Assembly: GCF_031624635.1 (NCBI RefSeq)
Contig: NZ_JAMQOQ010000002.1
Location: forward strand, 744,001-808,000
Direction of reading: 5' to 3'
From: Halogeometricum sp. S3BR5-2
GTDB taxonomy: Archaea; Halobacteriota; Halobacteria; Halobacteriales; Haloferacaceae
DNA length: 64,000 bases
Positions 1 to 7,874 of the stretch are shown in pieces. Every line of letters starts with the position of its first letter. The first letter of the stretch is position 1. The position numbers and the translations under genes are program-made. The notes beneath the pieces are model-generated. The model did no database searches. It was given only the letters and a program-made list of their open reading frames with translations, and was not told where the DNA came from.

Positions 1-30
1 AAGGTCCTGAAGCGGGCCGACAACGTCTGA
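1..30 (+). CDS. C-terminal end of an unidentified gene (partial)
   Basis: Frame 1 reads nine sense codons ending in a TGA at 28-30, compatible with the last residues (KVLKRADNV) of a plus-strand gene that begins before the window. The basic, lysine- and arginine-bearing tail would fit many proteins, so no function can be given. The reading could also be chance because it is so short. Confidence 0.35.
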   Translation, partial: KVLKRADNV

Positions 31-103
31 ATCGGTTCCGCTCCGACCTCACCCGGCACACTCAAGCAGCGGCGACATAGCCTCGCGGCGCGTCCGTAGC
101 GGT

Positions 104-427
104 GTGAGCTTCCAGAACCGGTTCCAGTACGCGGGGTTGAAGCCGTACGAGGACGAGCGAAGCCGCGCCGAGGCGGGCGAGATGACCCACCACGAGTACG
201 AACTGCTCTCGCGGGACGACACGTACCGGAAACTCGCGGAGTTGCGGTGGCTCGTCTCCGAGTTCGAGCGCGAACTCGGCGGGGACGACGCCGACCTGAC
301 CGAGGAGACGCGGGCTTCGCTCGCGCGCACCGTCGCCGAGGCGGGGGTTCCGCTGTCGGAGGCCGTCGACCGCTACGTCGACCGGTGGCTCGAAACCCAC
401 CGGGCGGCGGAGGCGAGCGAGGTGTGA
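104..427 (+). CDS. small acidic protein of unknown function
   Basis: The 107-residue product is strongly acidic and mostly helical by eye, with no signal peptide or membrane segment. It begins at a GTG that gives MSFQNRFQYAGLKPYEDE; the frame stays open upstream, so the start is not certain. I do not recognise the family. The antisense frames over the same bases encode serine/arginine-rich peptides without haloarchaeal character, so the plus strand is the coding one. It lies 66 nt before another small acidic protein and near an orphan DNA methyltransferase, but nothing in the sequence ties their functions together. Confidence 0.65.
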   Translation: MSFQNRFQYAGLKPYEDERSRAEAGEMTHHEYELLSRDDTYRKLAELRWLVSEFERELGGDDADLTEETRASLARTVAEAGVPLSEAVDRYVDRWLETHRAAEASEV

Positions 428-493
428 GAGCGGCGAGCACGGAGAACGTCGGACATCGGTTGGTTCTTCAGTGCGACTCCGCAACCGACGCGC

Positions 494-694
494 ATGGGCT
501 TCGGAAGCTACGACGAATCCGAGCAGGAGCGTCAACAGTCGAACGACGAGGAGGAAGCGGCCGAGGGCGTCGACGCCCACGAGCACGAACACGACGGGGA
601 GGTCAACGTCGAGAGCGACGTGTCGACGGACGCCCTCGTCGACCGACTGGGCGAGATGAAGGCCGACGCCGAGGCCGACGACGAGGACGCGTAG
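494..694 (+). CDS. DUF5786 family small acidic protein
   Basis: The 66-residue product starts MGFGSYDESEQE, the signature opening of a haloarchaeal-only small protein family (DUF5786). Nearly half of the residues are Asp or Glu, with a His/Asp/Glu-rich middle (AHEHEHDGEVNVE, about residues 28-40) that might bind metal, and a short helical tail. There is no membrane segment. The role is unknown. Family assignment is from memory of the N-terminal motif; coding status is well supported by acidity, a clean ATG and position between genes on the same strand. Confidence 0.8.
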   Translation: MGFGSYDESEQERQQSNDEEEAAEGVDAHEHEHDGEVNVESDVSTDALVDRLGEMKADAEADDEDA

Positions 695-750
695 CGGCCG
701 ACCCGCTCTCGGCCGTCGCTCGACGCGGCGGCGGACGCCGGGAGTGCGAG

Positions 751-758
751 GTTATATC
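751..758 (+). promoter_or_regulatory. TATA-like promoter box of the DNA methyltransferase gene
   Basis: GTTATATC lies 27-34 nt before the GTG at 785, the spacing expected if transcription starts at or very near the start codon. It supports the GTG start. Confidence 0.5.
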
Positions 759-765
759 AGACGCA

Positions 766-780
766 CCGACGTAGCGTCGG
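766..780. repeat. perfect palindrome at the methyltransferase transcription start
   Basis: CCGACG-TAG-CGTCGG is a 6-bp perfect inverted repeat with a 3-nt spacer, placed between the TATA-like box and the GTG start at 785. It could be an operator for a dimeric repressor or a short 5-prime hairpin in the transcript. A six-base match in G+C-rich DNA may be chance, so the functional reading is inference. Confidence 0.35.
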
Positions 781-784
781 CAGC

Positions 785-1933
785 GTGGAGTCTCGACATC
801 GGGCCGTCGTCGGTGACGCGCGGGAGATGAGCGGCCTCACGGACGACGCCGTCGAACTCGTCGTCACCTCGCCGCCGTACCCGATGGTGGAGATGTGGGA
901 CGACCTCTTCTCGAACCTCACAGACGGCGTCGGACCGGCGCTCGAAGACGGCGACGGCGAGGCGGCGTTCGAGGCGATGCACCGCGTTCTGGACGAGGTG
1001 TGGGCCGAACTCCGGCGCGTCCTCGTTCCGGGCGGCATCGCCTGCGTGAACGTCGGCGACGCGACGCGGACGGTCGGCGACAGCTTCCGCGTCTACCCGA
1101 ATCACGCCCGCGTGCTCGACGCGTTCACCGACCTCGGATTCGAGCCGCTCCCGGACGTGCTGTGGCGGAAACCGACCAACAGCGCCGCGAAGTTCATGGG
1201 GAGCGGCATGCTCCCGCCGAACGCCTACGTCACCTTAGAGCACGAGTACGTGCTGGTGTTCCGCAACGGCGCCGGGTCGCGGTCGTTCGACCCCGGCGCG
1301 GACCGACGCTACGAGTCGGCGTACTTCTGGGAGGAGCGGAACGCGTGGTTCACCGACGTCTGGACGGACGTGGCCGGCACCGACCAGCGCGTGACCGAGG
1401 CGGCGAAGCGGTTCGACGCTTCGGGAATTTCGAGCGACGGCGGGGACGCCGAGGGTGCGAGCGCGGGCGCGAACGCGAGCACGAACGCGGGCACCGGCGA
1501 GTCGCCGGACGAGGAACTCAGAGACCGGACGGCGGCGTACCCGTTCGACATCCCCTACCGACTGATAAACATGTACTCCGTCTACGGCGACACCGTCTTG
1601 GACCCCTTTTTCGGCACCGGCACCACCTCCTTGGCCGCGATGGTCGCCGGGCGCGACTCGGTGGGCTACGAACTCGAACGGGCGTTCGTCGAGGCGTTCG
1701 ATACTCGGGCGAGGCGCGCCCCGGCCCTCTCGCGCGCCGTCGTCGCCGACAGACTCGACGCCCACCGGGAGTTCGTCGCGGAGCGACGCGAGCAGGGGAG
1801 TCCACCGGGCTACGAGGCCGAACACTACGACTTTCCCGTCGTGACGAAACAGGAGCGGCGGCTCCGGTTCCGCACCGTCTCCGACGTGCGGCGCGAGGAC
1901 GAGGCGTGGGTCGCCGACCACGAGGCGGTGTGA
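785..1933 (+). CDS. orphan site-specific DNA methyltransferase (amino-methylase, possible CTAG specificity)
   Basis: This 382-residue protein transfers a methyl group from SAM to an exocyclic amino group of DNA (N4-cytosine or N6-adenine). The catalytic motif IV, TSPPY, is at residues 28-32, and the SAM-binding motif DPFFGTGTTS is near residue 273, so motif IV precedes motif I as in beta-class enzymes. Between them, about residues 216-250, is a Gly/Ala/Asn/Ser-rich linker that looks disordered. No restriction endonuclease is adjacent, so it is an orphan (epigenetic) enzyme rather than half of an R-M pair. From memory, haloarchaea carry a conserved orphan methylase for CTAG; the extreme rarity of CTAG in this window makes that specificity plausible but it is inference. 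Confidence 0.88.
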   Translation: MESRHRAVVGDAREMSGLTDDAVELVVTSPPYPMVEMWDDLFSNLTDGVGPALEDGDGEAAFEAMHRVLDEVWAELRRVLVPGGIACVNVGDATRTVGDSFRVYPNHARVLDAFTDLGFEPLPDVLWRKPTNSAAKFMGSGMLPPNAYVTLEHEYVLVFRNGAGSRSFDPGADRRYESAYFWEERNAWFTDVWTDVAGTDQRVTEAAKRFDASGISSDGGDAEGASAGANASTNAGTGESPDEELRDRTAAYPFDIPYRLINMYSVYGDTVLDPFFGTGTTSLAAMVAGRDSVGYELERAFVEAFDTRARRAPALSRAVVADRLDAHREFVAERREQGSPPGYEAEHYDFPVVTKQERRLRFRTVSDVRREDEAWVADHEAV

Positions 1934-1937
1934 CCGC

Positions 1938-3245
1938 TCAGACCGGCTTCCCCTCGAACTCCACCTCGCGGGCGCGGCGGCGGATGTCGTCGGCGTCGGC
2001 GGTCTGGAGGCCGCCGAACGCCTCGTCGTAGACGGCTTCGCCGTCGACCATCGTGAACGTCACGTCGTCGCCGTGGGCGGCGAAGACGAGGTGCGAGAGC
2101 GCGTCGTGCAGCGGCGTCGCGCGGGTGATGTCGGTGTCGAGGGCGACGACGTCCGCCTTCCACCCCTCCCGGAGCGCTCCGACGTCCTCGAACCCGGCGG
2201 CCCGCGCGCCGCCGAGCGTCGCCATCTCGAAGACGGCCCCCGCGGGCGTCGTCGTGGGGTCCATCTCCTCGACCTTCTGGAGGAGGCTGGCCTGCCGCAT
2301 CTCGGTGAACGGGTCCAGCGTGTTGTTGCACGGCGGGCCGTCGTTCCCCAGTGCGACCGTGATTCCCCGGTCGAGGTAGTCGGGTATCGGCGCGACGCCG
2401 GAGGCGAGTTTCATGTTGGAGGACGGGCAGTAGGTGACGTTCGTCTCCGTCTCCGCGAGCAGTTCCCGTTCGGCCTCCGTCGTGTGGACGCAGTGGGCCA
2501 GCACCACGTCCTCGCCCGTCAGTCCGACCTCGTGGAGCCACTCGATGTTTCGCATTCCGGTGTCTTCCTCCACCGTCGCCACCTCGTCCGTGTTCTCGCT
2601 GGCGTGGGTGTGGATGGTGACGCCGTCGTACCGGTCGGCGAGTTCGCGCGCGCCGCGGAGGCAGTCTTCGGTGCAACTGACGGCGAACCGCGGCGTGACG
2701 GCGTACCGAATCCGGTCGTCGAACGACCCGTGGTACGTCTGGATGAGTCGCTCCGTCTCCGCGAGGGCGTCGTCGGTGTCCTCGGTCAGTCCGTCGGGGG
2801 CGCGTTGGTCCATCAGCACCTTCCCGAGTCGGCCCCGGATTCCGAGTTCGCCCGCCGCCTCGAACGCCTCCTCGGCGTGGGCCACCGAGAGGTGGTCTAT
2901 CGCCGTCGTCGTCCCGCTCTCCAGCAGTTCGAGGTAGCCCAACTCCGCGGCCGTCCGCATCCCCTCTGCGTCCAGCGACGCCTCCATCGGGAGGACGTGG
3001 TCGAACAGCCAATCGAGCAGCGAGGTGTCGTCGGCGATGCCGCGTCCGAGGCTCTGGACGGAGTGGACGTGGCCGCCGACGAGTCCCGGCGTCAGGAGGT
3101 CGAACTCCCGCACCTCGTGGTCCGGGTGGTTCTCCGTCAGCGTCGCTCGCTCGCCGACGGCGACGATTCGGTCCGCCTCGACGACGACGGCGCCGTCGTC
3201 GATGAGTGTCGATGAGTCGGCGATGACGGTTCCGGCGAGGAGCAT
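1938..3245 (-). CDS. amidohydrolase, 5-prime-deoxyadenosine/MTA/SAH deaminase type
   Basis: A 435-residue cytosolic metal-dependent deaminase of the ATZ/TRZ amidohydrolase family. The metal-binding GGHVH is near residue 60, followed by THASE, AHCVH and GNDGPP, which match the later metal ligands and catalytic Asp of adenosine-type deaminases. Haloarchaeal homologues are usually called 5-prime-deoxyadenosine deaminases, recycling radical-SAM and methylthioadenosine by-products; the true substrate cannot be read from sequence. I chose the ATG at 3245 (MLLAGTVIAD), preceded by GAGGGA, over an upstream TTG at 3278 that would add eleven residues. It converges on the methyltransferase gene, 4 nt away. 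Confidence 0.9.
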   Translation of the reverse strand: MLLAGTVIADSSTLIDDGAVVVEADRIVAVGERATLTENHPDHEVREFDLLTPGLVGGHVHSVQSLGRGIADDTSLLDWLFDHVLPMEASLDAEGMRTAAELGYLELLESGTTTAIDHLSVAHAEEAFEAAGELGIRGRLGKVLMDQRAPDGLTEDTDDALAETERLIQTYHGSFDDRIRYAVTPRFAVSCTEDCLRGARELADRYDGVTIHTHASENTDEVATVEEDTGMRNIEWLHEVGLTGEDVVLAHCVHTTEAERELLAETETNVTYCPSSNMKLASGVAPIPDYLDRGITVALGNDGPPCNNTLDPFTEMRQASLLQKVEEMDPTTTPAGAVFEMATLGGARAAGFEDVGALREGWKADVVALDTDITRATPLHDALSHLVFAAHGDDVTFTMVDGEAVYDEAFGGLQTADADDIRRRAREVEFEGKPV

Positions 3246-3335
3246 GTTTCCCTCGTACGCCTGACGGTCCGGGGTCAAAGCGGTTGCGGAAGCGACATCG
3301 CGGGGACGGAACCGATTCCGCCTCGGCGTCGCCGC

Positions 3336-4799
3336 TCAGGGGAGGAACGGGGGCGACGCCGTCGGCAGCGAGATGAGCCAGAGGCTGATGGCGGTGTACG
3401 CCATCATCACGAAGACGAACGGATACTGGCTCTCGATGGCCTGCAACCGACTCGGGAACAGGCGGTAGGCGGTGGAGTGCGCCACCCAGATGGCGAGCAG
3501 GTGGCCGCCGAGGACGAACCCGATGTTGAGCGCGCCCACCCACGCCGGCAGCGTGAGGACGAGCGGGTTCGGCGGGACGGACAGCGGCGAGGCGAGGACG
3601 GCGAGGAGCGACGGCGACAGCGAGACGAAGAAGGCGAGGTAGTGCGCGAGGTGGTAGCCGGCCGCGATGGCGAGCAGCGCGGGCGCGAAGCGGACGGCGA
3701 GTTCGCGCGCTTCCCGGTACGTCCGCAGGCGGTCGGCCGACACGCGGGCCGCGAGGACGTACGCGCCGTAGAACGCCGCGAAGCCGGCGAGGAAGAGGCC
3801 GCCGTAGACGACGACGGCCGGGAGGCCGACGCCGACGAGGGCGCGGACGAACGCCCCGCCCTGCGCGGTGGTCACGAACCCGCTGTAGGTGAGTTCCCAG
3901 ACGAGGGCGACGGCGAACGCGACGTCGTCCATCCCCCAGGTCGGGTCGGCGGACTCGCTCCCGCTCTCGTCGCCGTACCCGTCGTCGCCGACGAGTCGCA
4001 TCCCCGGCAGGCGGAGTCGGAGGCGGCCGTCCGCCCGCGAGACGGGGGCGGCGCGCCCGTAGAACGCGAAGAACACCGAGACGGGGTCGACGTTCCGGAA
4101 CCAGTCGTCGACGCCGACGGCGAGGGCGCCGGCGACGGTGAGGACGGAGTAGGCGGCCACGGCCGCGGCGAGCAGCTCCGGGTCGTTCGTCACCGGCGTC
4201 GTCGTCTCCACCCAGACGAGGGCGAGGAGGCCGGCGACGGCGGGCCAGCGACCGAACCGCTCGGGGTAATCGAGGAAGCCGTTCGGCAGTCGCTCGGCGA
4301 CGGTCCGCCACGGGTTCAGCGCGGGCCAGGGGTTACCGACGAGGTACGCGAACATCGTCAGCCCGGCCCGCATCCCGGCGAAGACGACGACGACGGCGAG
4401 GTTGACGGTGGGTATCTGCGGGCCGACGAGCCCCCGGTAGACAACGAGGGCGAGGAGGACGAGGCCGAGGAGCTTCAACGCGCCCGCGGCGACGCAGTAC
4501 GCCGTCTCGGCGTCGGGCAGCGTCTCCTGCCGGCGGTGGATGGAGAGGACGAACCGGCGGTCGGTGACGAAACTGGCGAGGAGGGCGGAGGCGCCGATGG
4601 TGACGCCGCCGGTGGCGACGTAGAGCCACCGCGGGACGCTCAGCGGGTCGCGGGAGGCCTGTCCGAGGCCGACGGCGGCGTTGCTGGCGGCGACGCCGCG
4701 GGCGAGGAGGAGGAGGCCGACGACGGCCAGACAGAGGCTCAGCGCGCGGCCGACGAGGCGGCGGCGAGTGGAGGACCGGGAGGGAGAGGAGGCGCTCAC
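3336..4799 (-). CDS. polytopic membrane protein, last gene of a P19-like lipoprotein cluster
   Basis: The product is 487 residues with roughly ten to twelve hydrophobic segments (first near 15-37), interrupted by a charged cytoplasmic-looking loop around 270-300. It has a GNPWPALNPW motif near residue 155 and a histidine-bearing GHLLAIWVAHSTAYRLFP segment toward the C terminus. Similar proteins are sometimes named fenitrothion hydrolase in databases, a name that says nothing about function. Start chosen at GTG 4799, 7 nt after the upstream zinc-finger gene ends; a longer reading frame upstream encodes arginine-rich shadow sequence. It probably shares a transcript with the zinc-finger protein and P19-like lipoprotein, suggesting a role in metal or small-molecule transport. 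That role is inferred from context only. Confidence 0.82.
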   Translation of the reverse strand: MSASSPSRSSTRRRLVGRALSLCLAVVGLLLLARGVAASNAAVGLGQASRDPLSVPRWLYVATGGVTIGASALLASFVTDRRFVLSIHRRQETLPDAETAYCVAAGALKLLGLVLLALVVYRGLVGPQIPTVNLAVVVVFAGMRAGLTMFAYLVGNPWPALNPWRTVAERLPNGFLDYPERFGRWPAVAGLLALVWVETTTPVTNDPELLAAAVAAYSVLTVAGALAVGVDDWFRNVDPVSVFFAFYGRAAPVSRADGRLRLRLPGMRLVGDDGYGDESGSESADPTWGMDDVAFAVALVWELTYSGFVTTAQGGAFVRALVGVGLPAVVVYGGLFLAGFAAFYGAYVLAARVSADRLRTYREARELAVRFAPALLAIAAGYHLAHYLAFFVSLSPSLLAVLASPLSVPPNPLVLTLPAWVGALNIGFVLGGHLLAIWVAHSTAYRLFPSRLQAIESQYPFVFVMMAYTAISLWLISLPTASPPFLP

Positions 4800-4806
4800 G
4801 TTCGGG

Positions 4807-5139
4807 TCACCCCGCGAAGCCGATGTAGAGGAACAGGACGCCGAAGTAGAGGACGACAAGCACGGCCAGCGCCCGGATGCGGAAGGAGTGCAGCGCGGCC
4901 TCTTCCTCCCGATACGCCTCGACGTAGGCCTCCTTCTCCCCGTCGGTGAGCGCGCCCGCGTGGCGGACGCCGCGGTGGAGGACGAGCAGTTTCGGTTCCG
5001 GGAACGCCCGCCCACACACCCGGCAGGCGTGGCCTCCGGACGCGTTCGAGGCGGCGTCCGGGTCCGGGTCCGCACCCTCGTTCGCGTCCGCGCCCGCACC
5101 CGCCTGCCGGTCCGCCGCGCCGCGCGTCGTCTCCGTCAT
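4807..5139 (-). CDS. C2H2 zinc-finger protein with a C-terminal membrane anchor
   Basis: The 110-residue product has an acidic disordered N terminus, then a single C2H2-type finger with C39, C42, H55 and H60, a charged helix, and one strongly hydrophobic segment at about 87-108 ending the protein. The finger would therefore sit in the cytoplasm next to the membrane if the tail is inserted as a type-II-like anchor. It lies between the lipoprotein gene (82 nt upstream) and the polytopic membrane gene (7 nt downstream), so it may be a small partner of that membrane protein. No named family is recognised. Zinc binding is inferred from the motif alone. Confidence 0.8.
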   Translation of the reverse strand: MTETTRGAADRQAGAGADANEGADPDPDAASNASGGHACRVCGRAFPEPKLLVLHRGVRHAGALTDGEKEAYVEAYREEEAALHSFRIRALAVLVVLYFGVLFLYIGFAG

Positions 5140-5221
5140 GGACTTGCCTCGTGCTTCGTTTCAGACCCGCCTGAGGCTTTCCGTTCCCGTTCCCGCGTTC
5201 GCTCGCTCCGGTGTATCCCCC

Positions 5222-6295
5222 TCATGACGGGACGGTGAACGTCGTCGGTTCCATCTCCACGAACGCCGTCTCGTAGCCGTCGTGGCGCGCCACCTGCGGC
5301 GGCACCGCGACGGCGACGCGCACCTCGTTGCCCGCGTCGAGCGAGTCGACGCTCGTCCCGTAGTGGTATCCGAGTTCGGGGTCGAGCGTTCGGGTCAGGT
5401 CGGTCTCCGTCGTTCCGCTATCGTGCGAGACCGTCGCCGTCAGCCCCATCATCGGCAGGACGATTCCGTTGTGCGGCGTCCGCGGGGAGACGTAGAGGTA
5501 GGTGCCGTCGCCGAAGCGGTCGGCGTCGAGGGCGAACGCGTGGAAGACGGCGTCGCCGCTCGTCGCCCGCCCGAGGTGTCGACCCGGCAGCGACTCGGGG
5601 TCCGGCGCGCGGCCGACGGGGACGTTCGCCATCTCCATCGGGGAGATGGCTCCCCGGGACCCCGGGTTCTCGGGGTTCGTGAGGGGCACGTCGTACAGTT
5701 CGTCCGTGTCGAACTCGATATCGAAGGTCGCCGTCTCGGCCTGCCCGAAGCGCCCCTCGAACGCGCCGGTTCGGCGGAGGGAGACGCCGCCGACGCGGAC
5801 GGTCACCTCGTAGCTCCCTTCGCCGTCCAGCGCGTAGTTCGATCCGTAGTGCAGCCCCATCTGCTGGGAGAGCATCGGGTAGGCTATCTCCTCGCTGACG
5901 AGGTTCCCGTCCCGAAGGATTTCGATGGTGAGACCGGAGTCGACGGGGAGGACCATGCCCGTCTCGGCGTCCCACAGCGACACCATGAGGTGTATCGAGT
6001 CGTCGGACTCGACGACGGTCTTCGAGAACTCCGTGCCCGTGAGCGTCCAGAAGCGGTGCGGGTACGAGTACGTCAGCGCCACGCCGTACGGGCCGGCGGT
6101 CTGCTTTCCGTACATCTTCATCCCCTCGGTGATGGCGGGGACGTAGACGGCGTCCGGGCGGTTCTCGACCAGCGGCGGGTCGCGCCACGCCGACTGCGTC
6201 TCGAACCCGAGCGCGCTCATACAGCCCGCGGTGCTCGCGAGCGCGCCGGTGCCGAGCGTCCCGAGGAGGCGACGGCGAGTGAGTTTCGGAGCCAT
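5222..6295 (-). CDS. Tat lipoprotein with two P19/Tp34-like iron-transport domains
   Basis: The 357-residue product begins with a twin-arginine signal (RRR at 7-9) and lipobox STAGC, so Cys25 should be lipidated outside the membrane. The mature part contains QQMGLHYGSNYAL at 145-155 within a fold resembling the P19/Tp34 family (iron transport-associated, PF10634), where the same MPMVA...HYG motif supplies metal ligands. A second copy of the core (PMMGLTATVS about 281, then GYHYGTSV at 309-316) suggests an internal duplication. Candidate ligands are Met59, Met61, His80, Met146, His149, Met282, Met283 and His311. A copper or ferrous-iron binding role is inferred. It is the first gene of the minus-strand trio 6295 to 3336. 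Confidence 0.82.
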   Translation of the reverse strand: MAPKLTRRRLLGTLGTGALASTAGCMSALGFETQSAWRDPPLVENRPDAVYVPAITEGMKMYGKQTAGPYGVALTYSYPHRFWTLTGTEFSKTVVESDDSIHLMVSLWDAETGMVLPVDSGLTIEILRDGNLVSEEIAYPMLSQQMGLHYGSNYALDGEGSYEVTVRVGGVSLRRTGAFEGRFGQAETATFDIEFDTDELYDVPLTNPENPGSRGAISPMEMANVPVGRAPDPESLPGRHLGRATSGDAVFHAFALDADRFGDGTYLYVSPRTPHNGIVLPMMGLTATVSHDSGTTETDLTRTLDPELGYHYGTSVDSLDAGNEVRVAVAVPPQVARHDGYETAFVEMEPTTFTVPS

Positions 6296-6406
6296 TGGGA
6301 GTACGCTCCCGCCCGGGGTGCGGACGGGCGTCGTTGTCCGCCCTAGCGGTTCGGCGGGGATGACGTTTGCGAACGGGCGGAGGGATTCGACGGGGACTCC
6401 GGGCCG

Positions 6407-7240
6407 TCAGTCCGTCCGCACCTTGTGCTGGAACGCCCGGTAGACGCTGACGCCCGTGTCGGTCAGGACGACGTTCTTCCGCTTGCCCGCGGGTTCGAGC
6501 CGGACGTACCCCTTCTCGACCAAGGGGTCGACGATGGCGGCGTCGAGGCGGCGGTACTCCGACTGCCTGCTCTCCGTCGAGTAGTTCGCGAGGAAGGGGA
6601 GCCCGTAGTCGTTCGCGCGCTGGATGAGACTCCGCTTGTTCAGCGTGTACGGCTTCTCGACGGTCTGTTCGTACAGGTAGCCCATGATGTGCACCTGCTC
6701 GCGCGTCGGCGCCTCGATGGGGTAGTCGGGGACGCGGTCGATGCTGGCGACGCCCCGCGAGAGCGGTTCGGCGTCGACGTCGTGACCGTAGGACTCCGGT
6801 TCGACGCTGTAGGGGAGGGCGGCGGTGGTCATACAGGCGATGGCGGCGCCGACGGCGGCGACGTTCGTCCCCGAGGAGATGTTGACGAACACCTGGTCGT
6901 CGGCGTGCGCGGCGGCGACGGTGGTGGTGACGCCCATCACGTCGTAGACGTTGTGGACGTCGACGGGGACGCCCCGCGCCTCGCAGAGCGAGTCGAGTTC
7001 CTCGCGCACGGCGCGTTGGTACGGCGTCGCGGCCGTCCACGGGACGTTCTCCGCGTCGGGGGAGGACCAGTCGGCGTCGGCGTCCACGTCGCCGCACTCG
7101 GCGTCGGTCCGGTCGGGGTCGTCGACGAGGAGGTAGACCACGTCCGCGGCCTCGGTGCGCACGGGTTCGACGACGCGGTCGCGCTCGTACCCGAGAGGTG
7201 CGATGTGCACCCGTCGGCCGGAGGGGAGTCCGCTGTCCAT
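6407..7240 (-). CDS. HFX_2341/DUF6293-type regulator: CARF-like domain plus winged helix
   Basis: The 277-residue protein has an N-terminal Rossmann-like sensor (about 9-150) with RVHIAPLGYERDR and FVNISSGTN, motifs typical of CARF-like ligand-binding domains, and a C-terminal winged-helix region (about 165-277). The arrangement resembles Csa3-type CRISPR regulators, but no cas gene or CRISPR array lies in the window. In haloarchaea such proteins are annotated as HFX_2341-family transcription regulators. Ligand and targets are unknown. The gene is monocistronic by eye: 112 nt separate it from the lipoprotein gene and 338 nt from the next gene upstream. Confidence 0.82.
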   Translation of the reverse strand: MDSGLPSGRRVHIAPLGYERDRVVEPVRTEAADVVYLLVDDPDRTDAECGDVDADADWSSPDAENVPWTAATPYQRAVREELDSLCEARGVPVDVHNVYDVMGVTTTVAAAHADDQVFVNISSGTNVAAVGAAIACMTTAALPYSVEPESYGHDVDAEPLSRGVASIDRVPDYPIEAPTREQVHIMGYLYEQTVEKPYTLNKRSLIQRANDYGLPFLANYSTESRQSEYRRLDAAIVDPLVEKGYVRLEPAGKRKNVVLTDTGVSVYRAFQHKVRTD

Positions 7241-7578
7241 AGTCGGAGTGGTTCGAAGGCCTACATGAACCTTCGGAAGAGTCGGAGGGCCGAGCGGTCG
7301 GCGGGGGCCGACGCGGAGGGCGTCGGCGGAAGGGGGCCGTCGGAGCGGGCGGACCGAACCGGGCGACTTCGGTCCGTCCGCCGACGACGGCGGGGGCGAG
7401 GGAGGGCCGAACCGTCGGGCCGGGCGGCCCGCGGCGGCGTCGGCGGGGACGTCGGCACGCGCCCGTCACCGGCGGCGCGGACGCGTGCGATTGCACGGTG
7501 TCGCCGCCGTATCGTCCGTATTGACACGAGAGTGTCGTGACTATCGGGACAGTCGGGAGCGGGCGGCGCCGTCGAGAC
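7241..7578. other. intergenic stretch with no supported gene
   Basis: This 338-nt, very G+C-rich stretch separates two minus-strand genes. Its open frames encode Arg/Pro/Ser-rich peptides without haloarchaeal acidity, so I do not call a gene. Near its right end GACAC-GAGA-GTGTC (7523-7536) forms a 5-bp hairpin about 43 nt beyond the stop of the HalOD1 gene; it has no T-run after it on the minus strand and is at best a weak transcript end. Confidence 0.5.
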
Positions 7579-7854
7579 TCAGTTGGCGTCGCAGCGTTTC
7601 ACGGGCGTCGCTTCGAGCACCTGCACGTCGCCGTCGCCGCGGAGGTGGATGCGGTAGCCCGCGTAGTCGAACTCGACTTCGCTCGCGACGGTCTCGTCGG
7701 GTCCGTCGAACAGGGCGACGAGGGCGTCCGGGTCGACGACGGACGCGAGCGGCGGGATGTCGGTGACTGCGACGCCGTCTAACTCCGCGACCAGCGACAC
7801 GATGGCCTCCGGGAGCGAGTCGGGCGTCGCGGGCGTCGTACGGTCGGTCCTCAT
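7579..7854 (-). CDS. HalOD1 output-domain protein
   Basis: The 91-residue product is a stand-alone copy of the haloarchaeal HalOD1 output domain (PF18545): a helix with AIVSLVAELDGVAVTDIPPL, then VVDPDALVALF, then a beta hairpin containing the family-typical FDYAGYRIHL. HalOD1 often ends haloarchaeal signalling proteins; as a single domain it is presumed to act as a regulator or adaptor, mechanism unknown. A TATA-like box lies 21-30 nt upstream of the ATG, suggesting its own leaderless transcript. Confidence 0.85.
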   Translation of the reverse strand: MRTDRTTPATPDSLPEAIVSLVAELDGVAVTDIPPLASVVDPDALVALFDGPDETVASEVEFDYAGYRIHLRGDGDVQVLEATPVKRCDAN

Positions 7855-7874
7855 AGCTCACCAGTAGTAGTTAG

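Noticed and set aside
49-592. Minus-strand frames over the small acidic gene at 104
   Set aside because: Their composition is Ser/Arg or Leu/Arg-rich and non-halophilic; the plus-strand frame is acidic and has a plausible start.
1825-4311. 828-aa minus-strand open frame
   Set aside because: It runs over two real minus-strand genes in another frame and encodes Arg/Pro-rich peptide without haloarchaeal acidity; a G+C-rich shadow.
3336-4799. Fenitrothion hydrolase activity for the polytopic membrane protein
   Set aside because: The database name is known to me for similar proteins, but no hydrolase active-site motif is visible.
6407-7240. A CRISPR locus near the CARF-like regulator
   Set aside because: No direct repeats with regular spacers and no cas-like protein were seen on either strand in the window.
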